The notes below the pieces were generated by a model, which was not told the DNA's origin, did not search any database, and was given only the letters and a program-made list of their open reading frames with translations. The translations under genes were made by a program, and so were the position numbers. From Prosthecobacter debontii (GTDB taxonomy: Bacteria; Verrucomicrobiota; Verrucomicrobiia; Chthoniobacterales; Chthoniobacteraceae), in contig CAMAUI010000002.1 of NCBI GenBank assembly GCA_945861385.1, positions 1 through 64,000 on the forward strand: a stretch of 64,000 nt of DNA. Direction: 5' to 3'. Of the stretch, positions 47,438 to 56,181 are shown in pieces. The stretch's first letter is position 1, and each line of letters opens with the position of its first letter.

Positions 47438-48373
47438 ATGAAAATCTTCAGCGGCTCAGCTCATCGCGAGCTGGCCCGCAGGATCGCCGACTACTGCCGC
47501 CTGCCGCTCGGCGACGCGACCGTGGACTCGTTCCCCGATGGCGAGACGATGGTGAAGATCAATGAAAACATCCGCGGACGCGATGTCTTCCTCGTGCAGC
47601 CCACCTGCCCCCCGACAAACCAAAACCTGATGGAACTCCTCATCATGGTGGACGCCGCGCGCCGCGCCAGCGCATCGCGCATCACGGCGGTGATCCCGTT
47701 TTTCGGCTACGCCCGGCAGGACCGGAAAGACCAGCCGCGCGTGCCCATCACCGCAAAACTCGTCGCAAATCTCCTCACAGCCGCCGGCGTGGATCGCGTG
47801 CTCACCATGGATCTGCACGCGCAGCAGGTGGCCGGGTTTTTCGACATCCCGGTGGATCACCTTTTCGCCGCCCCGGTCATCATCAAGTACCTCCAGTCGA
47901 AAAATCTCAACAACCCCGTCGTCGTATCGCCGGACGTTGGCGGTCTGAAAATGGCGAGCGCGTACTCGCAGGCGCTGGGAGCGGGCCTCGCCATCGTCGC
48001 GAAAAAGCGCACGAGCCCGACGGAAGTCGAGGCGACCAGCATCATCGGTGAAGTGGAAGGCCGGACGGTCATCCTCGTGGACGACCTCACCGAGACCGCG
48101 GGCACACTGACTGCGGCTGCAAGGATCCTCAAGGAGCACGGCGCCACCGAGATCATGGCCTGCGTGTCCCATGCCGTCCTCAGCGACATCGGCGTGCAGC
48201 GGCTGCAGAACTCCGAGATCACCGAACTGGTCTGCTCGAACAGCGTGCCGGTGCGCGAAAGCGTGGACTTCCGAATCACGCCACTCTGCGTCGCCCCGCT
48301 CCTCGGTGAAGCCATCAAGCGCGTCGCGCTCGAGGAATCCGTCTCATCCCTTTTCGAAATCCCCGGAACCTAA
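47438..48373 (+). CDS. prs: Ribose-phosphate pyrophosphokinase
   Basis: MKIFSGSAHRELARRIADYCRLPLGDATVDSFPDGETMVKINENIRGRDVFLVQP; VIPFFGYARQDRKDQPRVPITAKLVANLL; VILVDDLTETAGTLTAAARIL. Confidence 0.97.
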   Translation: MKIFSGSAHRELARRIADYCRLPLGDATVDSFPDGETMVKINENIRGRDVFLVQPTCPPTNQNLMELLIMVDAARRASASRITAVIPFFGYARQDRKDQPRVPITAKLVANLLTAAGVDRVLTMDLHAQQVAGFFDIPVDHLFAAPVIIKYLQSKNLNNPVVVSPDVGGLKMASAYSQALGAGLAIVAKKRTSPTEVEATSIIGEVEGRTVILVDDLTETAGTLTAAARILKEHGATEIMACVSHAVLSDIGVQRLQNSEITELVCSNSVPVRESVDFRITPLCVAPLLGEAIKRVALEESVSSLFEIPGT

Positions 48374-48413
48374 CCACACAACAAAAACCAACAAAAGCAG
48401 TAGCTCAAAAGCA

Positions 48414-49100
48414 ATGGCCAAAACACTGAACCTAAAAGCAGAACCTCGCGGCGGAATCGGCACCGTCGCATCGAAGGCAATCCGTAAAGCCGGCAAAGTC
48501 CCCGCGATCATCTACGGGCGTCACCAGGAACCGCAGGCGCTCCAGCTCGATGCGCACGCGCTCCAACTCGCGCTCCGGAAATCCACCGGCGAGCACGTCC
48601 TCGTCAACCTCGAGATCGAAGGCGGCAGGAGCACGCTCGCGCTCGTCCAGGATGTGCAGCACGACCCGGTGAAGCGCCACATCGTCCACCTCGATTTCCA
48701 CGCGCTGAAGGAGGACGAGAAAATGCACACGACGGTGCCCGTACTCGGTTTCGGCGAGCCTGCTGGAGTCAAATCCGCCGGTGGCCTTCTCGAACAAATC
48801 ATCCGTGCGCTCGACGTGGAGTGCCTTCCCAAGGATCTCCCGGACTCCATCACCGTGGACGTCGCCGCGCTGAACATCGGCGACTCGATCCACGTCAATC
48901 AGATCTCCCTCCCCGAGGGCGTGATCACGAGGAACTCACCCGAGGCCATCGTTTTCCACTGCGTCGCCCCGACCGTCGAGGCCGAGCCCGAGCCAGCGGC
49001 GGAAGGCGCCCCGACCGAGCCGGAAGTCCTCAAGGAAAAGAAACCCGAAGGCGAAGCCCCCGCCGCCGAAGGCAAGGATTCGAAGGACTCGAAGAAATAA
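48414..49100 (+). CDS. rplY: 50S ribosomal protein L25/Ctc
   Basis: LKAEPRGGIGTVASKAIRKAGKVPAIIYGRHQEPQALQLDAHAL...VQDVQHDPVKRHIVHLDFHAL. Confidence 0.93.
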   Translation: MAKTLNLKAEPRGGIGTVASKAIRKAGKVPAIIYGRHQEPQALQLDAHALQLALRKSTGEHVLVNLEIEGGRSTLALVQDVQHDPVKRHIVHLDFHALKEDEKMHTTVPVLGFGEPAGVKSAGGLLEQIIRALDVECLPKDLPDSITVDVAALNIGDSIHVNQISLPEGVITRNSPEAIVFHCVAPTVEAEPEPAAEGAPTEPEVLKEKKPEGEAPAAEGKDSKDSKK

Positions 49101-49115
49101 CAACCTCCCGGATGA

Positions 49116-49688
49116 ATGGCTCCATTCCGTCTCATCGTTGGCCTGGGCAATCCCGGTCGCGAGTACGCGGAAACGCGCCACAACGCCGGCTTCATGGTCC
49201 TGGACCGTGTGGCCGCCGGCGCGGGAGCCACCTTCCGGATGCAGAAGAAGTGGCAGGCGGAGGTCGCCTCGACGGGTGATCTCATTTTCTGCAAACCGCA
49301 AACATTCATGAACCTCAGCGGCGGCAGCGTCAGCGCCATCGGGCACTTTTACAAAATCGAGCCCTCACAGGTGCTCGTGGTGCTCGATGAGATGGCACTG
49401 CCGCTCGGCCGCCTGCGCATCCGTGAAAGCGGCAGCGCCGGCGGACACAACGGCCTCCAAAGCGTGCTCGATCACCTCGGCACGCGCGACGTCCCGCGGC
49501 TCCGCATCGGCATCGGTGCGGCGCAGCCTGGGGATGCGACCGGCCATGTCCTCGGACGTTTTGCCTTGGCGGAACGCCCCACGCTGGATGACGCTGTCGC
49601 CCGCGCTGCGGAAGCCATCGAGTTTGCGCAAAGCACCGGCCTCGCCGCCGCAATGAACCGATACAACAAAAACCAGACCACCAACTAA
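49116..49688 (+). CDS. pth: Peptidyl-tRNA hydrolase
   Basis: FRLIVGLGNPGREYAETRHNAGFMVLDRVA; KPQTFMNLSGGSV; GSAGGHNGLQSVLDHLGT. Confidence 0.97.
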   Translation: MAPFRLIVGLGNPGREYAETRHNAGFMVLDRVAAGAGATFRMQKKWQAEVASTGDLIFCKPQTFMNLSGGSVSAIGHFYKIEPSQVLVVLDEMALPLGRLRIRESGSAGGHNGLQSVLDHLGTRDVPRLRIGIGAAQPGDATGHVLGRFALAERPTLDDAVARAAEAIEFAQSTGLAAAMNRYNKNQTTN

Positions 49689-49690
49689 AA

Positions 49691-50035
49691 ATGAGCAAAC
49701 ACCGTTACGAAGGACTCCTCGTCCTCAACATCAAGGGCAGGGAAGATGGAGCCCAGAAAATCATAGACCGCATCGAGAAGGATATCGCCGCCGAAGGCTG
49801 CACTCTGGAGAGCGTCCAGAAAATGGACACCCGCCACTTCAGCTACGTCGCCGGAAAACTCGACAGCGGCTTTTACGTGACCATCGCCTTCGCCGCCGAA
49901 CCCGCCGCACTCGACCGGCTCAAGGCAAAATTCAAAATGGACGACGACATCTACCGTCACCAATACGCCCGCCTCTCGGACAAGCCGCAAGCGCCGAAGC
50001 CCCCGAGGATCCCGAGGCCCGCAAGAGCGGCCTAG
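49691..50035 (+). CDS. rpsF: 30S ribosomal protein S6
   Basis: HRYEGLLVLNIKGREDGAQKIIDRIEKDIAAEG...DTRHFSYVAGKLDSGFYVTIAF. Confidence 0.88.
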   Translation: MSKHRYEGLLVLNIKGREDGAQKIIDRIEKDIAAEGCTLESVQKMDTRHFSYVAGKLDSGFYVTIAFAAEPAALDRLKAKFKMDDDIYRHQYARLSDKPQAPKPPRIPRPARAA

Positions 50036-50056
50036 ATGCAATAACCGACCATCGCC

Positions 50057-50533
50057 ATGCCAAATCTCAACAAGGTCATGCTCATGGGGAACCTCACGAG
50101 GGATCCCGAGATCAAGTACACGCCCAAGGGCACCGCGATCGCCAATTTCGGCATCGCCGTGAACCGCACCTACACGCCCGAGGGCGGAGAGAAGCGCGAG
50201 GAAGTCACATTCATTGACCTCGAAGCGTTTGGTCGCACCGCCGAGATCATCGGCGAGTATTTCAAAAAGGGCCGCCCGATTTTCATCGAAGGCCGGCTCA
50301 AGCTCGATCAGTGGGACGACAAGACGACCGGGAAAAAGATGAGCAAGCTGCGGGTTGTCGTGGACAGCTTCGAGTTCCTCGGCTCCCGCGAAGGCGGCGG
50401 GGCTGCCAGCGGAACCACGGCGGAATACGCTGATGCCCAGGCCGCCCCCCCGGCCCGACGCGCACCCGCACAGGCCCCGCGCCCTCCCGCCGATCCGGAT
50501 CTCGACGCGCAACCGGACGACATTCCCTTTTAG
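50057..50533 (+). CDS. ssb: Single-stranded DNA-binding protein
   Basis: MPNLNKVMLMGNLTRDPEIKYTPKGTAIANFGIAVNRTY...C-terminal DDIPF. Confidence 0.97.
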   Translation: MPNLNKVMLMGNLTRDPEIKYTPKGTAIANFGIAVNRTYTPEGGEKREEVTFIDLEAFGRTAEIIGEYFKKGRPIFIEGRLKLDQWDDKTTGKKMSKLRVVVDSFEFLGSREGGGAASGTTAEYADAQAAPPARRAPAQAPRPPADPDLDAQPDDIPF

Positions 50534-50565
50534 CCAGCACAGGGCGGAACTCCTCCCATGCTAAG

Positions 50566-50596
50566 CCGCGCCGGGTTTCAAAGCCCGCGCGGTTTT
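50566..50596 (+). terminator. Probable Rho-independent terminator after ssb
   Basis: ccgcgccgggtttcaaagcccgcgcggtttt hairpin plus T-run. Confidence 0.65.
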
Positions 50597-50667
50597 CCGC
50601 CAAATTCAAGGAATTCTATCAAAGACAATCCCCCCGAATCTGCCTATCATGCGCGCACCATACGCTC

Positions 50668-53600
50668 ATGAACACGCCGAAACTCGCCTGTCTGCTGGCT
50701 CTCATCCTTTCCCATCCCGCACTCCCGGCTCCGCTGCCGTCCGAGAACATCCGGGATAGCGAACTGAAACAGGAACAGCTCAGCGTGGAAACACGCCAGC
50801 TTGCCACCGCCCTCGATGCCATGCTCGGCGAGTATCAGCGCAACAATCTCGTCGGCGACGAAGTGCAAACCGTGAAAACCCTCCGCGCGCGCATCGAGCA
50901 ATTGAGCGTCGCGGAAATGCGCCAGGTCATTGACCTCCTCCAGCGCGCGCGCGCGATCAACGATCCCGGCGCAGCGGCAAAAACCGTCGCCGACGCATAC
51001 TCCGCGCAAAAGCAAATCGTCGTCGCCATCCAGCGAATCCTTGCCGCACAGGCACGCAACCACGAGGCGCGGGAACTCGCCCGCCAACTCGACGCCCTCG
51101 CAGACCGCCAGGCCCGCAATCTCCAAAACGGCATCGAACTCGGCCGGATGCTCGCCGGCACAAAGCCGGAAAATTTTGAGACCCTGATGGAGGCGCAGCT
51201 CGAAACCCAGCGCGGCGAACAGACGGCAATCGCCGACGAGATGAAAGTCTCCGGGGAGAAGCTGAGAAAATTCGCCGCAAACCCGGAAAATCTGGATGTC
51301 TCCCAGCGCTTCAACGGCGGAGCCGAGCAGATCGAGCGCGTGCTGCCCAGGGCGGTGCAGGCGGCCGACGCACTGAAGGACGGGAAGCTTTTCAAGGGGG
51401 TCGCCGATGAGAAAGTCACCCGCGACGAACTCCGGAAGATCGCGCACGCCATCACCCCGCAGGAGCGAGGCGCGGCGGCATTGCGGCAGGCCGAGCGCCA
51501 GTTGGCGGACATCATCCGCCAGCAGCAGCAGTTAAAAACCGAGACAGGACGCGAGGTCGCCGAGACGAATTTTGAAAAGTGGATCTCCGAACGCCTGCTG
51601 GACCCGGATCCCAACAAAACGATGCCGGCCGAATTTCGAAAACTCCCCCGCGCCGAAATGAGCGCCAGCAAGGAATTGCGCGAACTTTTCAACGCAGACC
51701 AGGCCGCCAAGGCAACCAACCTCGCGAAGATGGAGGACAAACAGGGCGATCTCGCCGCCAACAGCGATTTCCTCGGGCAGGATCTCGTGGCGATACCGCA
51801 GGCGGCAACTCCCATCCGCGAGGCAACCACCAGGATGCAGGAAGCACGCGCCGCGATGCAGGATGCCAACGCGCCCACAGCTCAGCGGCAGCAGGACGCC
51901 GCGATCGCGCAGTTGCAGCTGGCTCACATGGAAATCCGCAAAAGGGCCGACGAAGCGGAACTGGCCGCAGCCGCCGGCGGCAACAAGATCGAGGATCTCC
52001 AGCGCCTCAAGGCCGCCGTCGAAAATCTCGCCAGACAGGAGGACGCCATCGCCAAAAACCCGGCACCCGACCGCGCGGAACAGACCGCGCTCGCCCGCCG
52101 CACCGAGCAGATGGCGCAGCGCGCCGCCGAGATCGCGCCATCCGCAAACGCCCCGATGGCGCAGGCAGCCGCCAGGGCGGAGGCCGCCGCGCAGGCACTG
52201 AACGGCAACCAGCAGGCAGCCGGGCGCCAGGCCGCACAGCAGGCCGCCCAGCAACTCGCGCAGGCCGCCCAGCAAATCGCGAAGGAACTCGCAAATGCCG
52301 AAAACGCGCAGAAGCTGCTCGATCAAACTCAGGCCTTGCTTGCCGAACTCGCGAAGCTGATCCAAGCCGAGCAGAAGCTGGAACTCGATACCGTAAAAGC
52401 AACCGCCCTCACCCCCTTGAAGCTTCCGGAAGCGTTGCGCGAACTCTCCAGCCAGCAGACCGCCATCGCCCAGCAGGCAAACACCCTCAAGGCAACATTC
52501 CCCGATTCGCTGCTCGCTGCCGCCGAAGCCATGAACGAGGCGGGAAACGCGATGAAAACAGCCGCCACCGAGCTCGCCAGGGCCGATGCCCCAAAAGCCC
52601 GAACCGCCGAACAACTCGCCCTCGCAAAACTTTTTGAGGCGCAGAAGCACATGAACCAGCTCGCCAATGCCGCCCAGGAACTGCTCGGTGAAAAACCGGC
52701 AAATGCCGAGGAAATGGCAGCCGCCGCAAACCAGCTCGCCCAGGCCCAACAGCAGGTGAATGAGGCGCAGAAAAAACTCGAACAAGCCGCCGGGCAGATG
52801 GGCCAGCAAGCCGCTCAAAACGCCGCGCAAGCCGCCCAACAAGCGGCTCAGGCCGCACAACAGGCCGCGCAGCAGGCGCAGGCTGCACAGCAACAGGCCC
52901 AGCAGGCGGGAAACCAGGCCGCAGCACAGCAAGCCGGCGAAGCCGCTCAACAGGCCCAGCAAGCCGCGGAGAATGCCGGGCAAGCTGCCCAAGCCGCCGA
53001 GCAAGCGGCAGCGCAAGAGGGCCAGCCCGCGCAGCAAGCTGCGCAGCAGGCCGCACAACAAGCCGGGCAAGCCGCCCAAGCCGCCCAACAAGCCGCCGCC
53101 GCCGCACAGCAGGCACAGCAAGCCGCCGCGCAAGCGGGGCAGCCCAGCGAACAAGCCGCCCAGGCCGCGCAATCTGCGCAACAAGCCGCCGCTGCCGCAC
53201 AGCAAGCCCAGCAAATGGCCCAGGCTGCGGCGCAGGCTGCGCAATCAGGATCGCAGCAGGCCTCACAAACCATGCAACAAGCTTCGCAGCAGCTCGCGCA
53301 GGCAGCGATGCAAGCTGGCCAGGCCGCAGCTCAGGCGGGCCAGGCATCACCCGCAGCACAGCAAGCAGCACAGCAGGCGGCACAGCAGCTCTCCAATGCC
53401 GCCGCACAGGCAATGCAGGGCCAGAACGCCAGCGCCCAGCAATCCGCACAGCAGGCAGCTCAGCAACTTGCCCAAGCCGCGGGCCTCTCCGCTGCCGAAC
53501 AGGCGGGCCTCGCAAGTCAGCCTCAAAGCCAGGGCCAGATGCCAGGCCAGAGCCCAATGCCGGGACAAGGCCAGATGCCAGGGCAGATGCCAGGCCAGGG

Positions 53601-53904
53601 TCAGATGCCGGGGCAGGGCCAGGGCCAGGGTCAGCAACCCGGCGAAGATCAAGGTGGTGGCCCCGCTCAGAAATCCAGTGCCAAACCTTCGCAGGGAGGG
53701 GGTGCTCCCAAGCAGGGATCCCCGGAAGCCGTCCAACGCGAAGCCCGCGAAACCGCACTGAAAAAGGCCGGGTTCCTCGGACTCCCACCCCGCGACCGCG
53801 AAGCCATCCAGCAATCACTCGGCGAAAAATACCCGGAGGAATACGGCGCACTCGTCGAACAATACCTCCTCAACCTCGCGAACGAGGCAGCCAGGAAAAA
53901 ATAG
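50668..53904 (+). CDS. Large secreted Ala/Gln-rich low-complexity protein
   Basis: Signal peptide MNTPKLACLLALILSHPALPAPLP; coiled-coil-like region then AAQQAAQAAQQ repeats and GQMPGQ repeats; conserved-looking C-term GFLGLPPRDREAIQQSLGEKYPEEYGALVEQYLLNLAN. Confidence 0.85.
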   Translation: MNTPKLACLLALILSHPALPAPLPSENIRDSELKQEQLSVETRQLATALDAMLGEYQRNNLVGDEVQTVKTLRARIEQLSVAEMRQVIDLLQRARAINDPGAAAKTVADAYSAQKQIVVAIQRILAAQARNHEARELARQLDALADRQARNLQNGIELGRMLAGTKPENFETLMEAQLETQRGEQTAIADEMKVSGEKLRKFAANPENLDVSQRFNGGAEQIERVLPRAVQAADALKDGKLFKGVADEKVTRDELRKIAHAITPQERGAAALRQAERQLADIIRQQQQLKTETGREVAETNFEKWISERLLDPDPNKTMPAEFRKLPRAEMSASKELRELFNADQAAKATNLAKMEDKQGDLAANSDFLGQDLVAIPQAATPIREATTRMQEARAAMQDANAPTAQRQQDAAIAQLQLAHMEIRKRADEAELAAAAGGNKIEDLQRLKAAVENLARQEDAIAKNPAPDRAEQTALARRTEQMAQRAAEIAPSANAPMAQAAARAEAAAQALNGNQQAAGRQAAQQAAQQLAQAAQQIAKELANAENAQKLLDQTQALLAELAKLIQAEQKLELDTVKATALTPLKLPEALRELSSQQTAIAQQANTLKATFPDSLLAAAEAMNEAGNAMKTAATELARADAPKARTAEQLALAKLFEAQKHMNQLANAAQELLGEKPANAEEMAAAANQLAQAQQQVNEAQKKLEQAAGQMGQQAAQNAAQAAQQAAQAAQQAAQQAQAAQQQAQQAGNQAAAQQAGEAAQQAQQAAENAGQAAQAAEQAAAQEGQPAQQAAQQAAQQAGQAAQAAQQAAAAAQQAQQAAAQAGQPSEQAAQAAQSAQQAAAAAQQAQQMAQAAAQAAQSGSQQASQTMQQASQQLAQAAMQAGQAAAQAGQASPAAQQAAQQAAQQLSNAAAQAMQGQNASAQQSAQQAAQQLAQAAGLSAAEQAGLASQPQSQGQMPGQSPMPGQGQMPGQMPGQGQMPGQGQGQGQQPGEDQGGGPAQKSSAKPSQGGGAPKQGSPEAVQREARETALKKAGFLGLPPRDREAIQQSLGEKYPEEYGALVEQYLLNLANEAARKK

Positions 53905-53927
53905 CCGCGCTGCGAAACACGCGGCGG

Positions 53928-53980
53928 GGGCGCCGCGGAAATCCCGATGTATCGGGACGACGAGGGCGTCGCAGCCACGG
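53928..53980. repeat. GC-rich palindromic dispersed element related to that in purL copy 2
   Basis: Reverse complement gtggctgcgacgccctcgtcg...ccgcggcgcccccgccgcg matches 6247-6298 except loop sequence. Confidence 0.65.
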
Positions 53981-54007
53981 AACAGCCGCAGCCGCTGCGC
54001 TTCAATT

Positions 54008-56116
54008 TTACAGTTCGAGGATGGTGAATTCGACCCTGCGGTTCACAGCCTTATTCTCAGCAGTGGTATTCGGAACCTGCGGCATGGATTCGCCGAATCC
54101 CTTTGAAGAAAGTCTGCCGGCATTCACGCCCTGCTTGGTCAGGTAATCGGAGACGGCAGTCGCCCTTTTCCTGCTCAATTCGAGATTGTATGCATCGCTC
54201 GCATCACTGTCGGTATGCCCGGCGATCGCGATCTTGAGCGTGGGCTGTTGGTTCATGAGCGTGACCACGCGATCGAGCTCGGGAAAGGAGGTCGGTTTCA
54301 AAACCGCTTTGTTGGTGTCGAAGAAAATGTTGTTCAGGCGAATGACTGCGCCTTTCTCAAGAGGGACAAGATAGAGATCCTTTTTGATCTCGGTGAACTT
54401 CTCCAGCACCGGCAGGTTGAGGTTTGCACTCACGGAGGCGTAGCGGGGTGTTTCCGCGAGGAAGCCGTAGTTGGCTCCGCCGGGGAGAACGATCGTGTAG
54501 TGCCCATCCTTCGCGTCGCTGAAAGCAGTGCCAAGCTTGGCGCCGGTCGCCAGATTTTCACAAACGATCCTGGCTGCGATGGGCAGTCCGGTTTTCTTGT
54601 CAAGGGTGCGGCCACTCACGAGGACGACGGGCTTGGGCCGAAGCGCATCGGGCAGCTTGATCCGGAAAATGTCGGTGGAACCGAGGCTGTTTTCTTCCGA
54701 CACGCAATAGGCGTAAGTGCCGCTCGCGGGCATGGAGTAATAGGCGTCCCACCTCGGCGTGTTCAATTCCGGGCCAAGGTTGACCGGCAGTGACCAGTTG
54801 AGCCAGGTGTCATCCAGTCTTCTCGTGACAAACATGTCGTTGCGGCCAAAGCCCGGGTGTCCCGCAGTGCTGAAATACATGGTCGCACCGTCCGCAGCGA
54901 TGAATGGCGAGGTTTCATTGTCCGCGGTATTCAATGCGGCGCCGATGTTCCTCGGCTCCGTCCATGAGCCGTCGGCTTTGAGGAAAGACACGTGCAGATC
55001 CTTGCTGCCAAAGCCATCCTTTCGCTGGAGAGTTGCCACCATCACCTTCCCGCTGGGGGCGAGGCTGTACTCCGAATACTGGTTGTCGTTGTAAAAATCT
55101 TCCATTCTCACCGCCTTCGGCATGTCCCAGCCAGCCGCTCCCCTGCGTGCGATGGAGATGCCTTTCTCGAGCGAGCCGTCGGGCTTGTAAACGTTTAGCA
55201 CGAGCAATGAGTTATTGTCGGGCAGGATCGAGGCGACGGAGTTGTTGTCCGGGGTGTTGATCGGGAGTCCCATCGGTTTGCACGGGCCGAAAACTCCACC
55301 GGCTCCGATCTCCGAAAACCAGACGTCCTGCGACTCGATCGGCGGGGTGTTGTCGGGATGATTGGATCTGGTGAAATACAGCGTCTTGCCATCCGGCGAA
55401 ATCAACGGGCTGAACTCGTTCGTGGGGGAATTGATATTCGGCCCCAGGTTCTCGCGCGCAAAACCTGACTGCAGATTGGGAGGAAGGTTCACTTTCACCT
55501 GCACCTTGTCCTTGTGATCGGCGATGCCGATGGCATCGATCTGATTGAATCCGGAAACCGCCTTGCTGTTGAGTGTGACCTTGACCGACATCACGAGGTA
55601 GGGCGTGCGATCCATCGTGACGCTCAACATCCTCCCGACACTGCCCACCGCCTGCGGATTCTTGTTTTCGAAAACCCGATGAGCCGTGCCGCCTGCGTCA
55701 ATCAGGTCAACCAGCGTGATTGCACCCGGACTGAAATTCTCGTGAATCAGCACCTGCTGGATGTTTGCAGGCTGGGAAAAACCGACGTGGATGAATTCTT
55801 CCGCCAAGTCATCCTTCGTGGCGGGACTCCATGCGGCGGGGCTCAATCCAAACGATGAGGTGACGCTGGGACTGCCCAGAACATTGACCGCACTATATTG
55901 TTTGGGAGCGATGGGGTTCTCGCCTTCGGTGGAGAACGCGATCACTTTCGATGCCCATTGCACCTGCTGCGCGAAAACCGGCTGGCAGGCGCTGGCGAGG
56001 AGCAGCGATGACAAAAAGAGCCGGAGTTTCACCGCAAGGAATTTGCACTTGCGCCCGCCAGCGTCTGGACGAACAGAGGGCGGCTGCCGCTGGATTTTGT
56101 CCGATTCATCGCGCAT
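54008..56116 (-). CDS. OmpA-family protein with PD40 beta-propeller repeats
   Basis: Signal FLSSLLLASACQPVFAQ; FSPLISPDGKTLYFTRSNHPDN; C-term INNIFFDTNKAVLKPTSFPELDRVVTLMNQQPTLKIAIAGHTDSDASDAYNLELSRKRATAVSDYL. Confidence 0.92.
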   Translation of the reverse strand: MRDESDKIQRQPPSVRPDAGGRKCKFLAVKLRLFLSSLLLASACQPVFAQQVQWASKVIAFSTEGENPIAPKQYSAVNVLGSPSVTSSFGLSPAAWSPATKDDLAEEFIHVGFSQPANIQQVLIHENFSPGAITLVDLIDAGGTAHRVFENKNPQAVGSVGRMLSVTMDRTPYLVMSVKVTLNSKAVSGFNQIDAIGIADHKDKVQVKVNLPPNLQSGFARENLGPNINSPTNEFSPLISPDGKTLYFTRSNHPDNTPPIESQDVWFSEIGAGGVFGPCKPMGLPINTPDNNSVASILPDNNSLLVLNVYKPDGSLEKGISIARRGAAGWDMPKAVRMEDFYNDNQYSEYSLAPSGKVMVATLQRKDGFGSKDLHVSFLKADGSWTEPRNIGAALNTADNETSPFIAADGATMYFSTAGHPGFGRNDMFVTRRLDDTWLNWSLPVNLGPELNTPRWDAYYSMPASGTYAYCVSEENSLGSTDIFRIKLPDALRPKPVVLVSGRTLDKKTGLPIAARIVCENLATGAKLGTAFSDAKDGHYTIVLPGGANYGFLAETPRYASVSANLNLPVLEKFTEIKKDLYLVPLEKGAVIRLNNIFFDTNKAVLKPTSFPELDRVVTLMNQQPTLKIAIAGHTDSDASDAYNLELSRKRATAVSDYLTKQGVNAGRLSSKGFGESMPQVPNTTAENKAVNRRVEFTILEL

Positions 56117-56181
56117 GAGAGCCCCGTAGCAGCGCATGCAAGGCTCGCCAAGTGGAAAGGCTGCGACTGCGCTGATCGGAA

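Noticed and set aside
51532-53244. 570-aa Leu/Gly-rich minus-strand ORF and 454-aa ORF 52487..53851
   Set aside because: Mirror translations of the Ala/Gln repeat region.
53500-53640. Possible CRISPR-like short tandem repeats
   Set aside because: Direct coding repeats (GQMPGQ) with no regular unique spacers; no cas genes in window.
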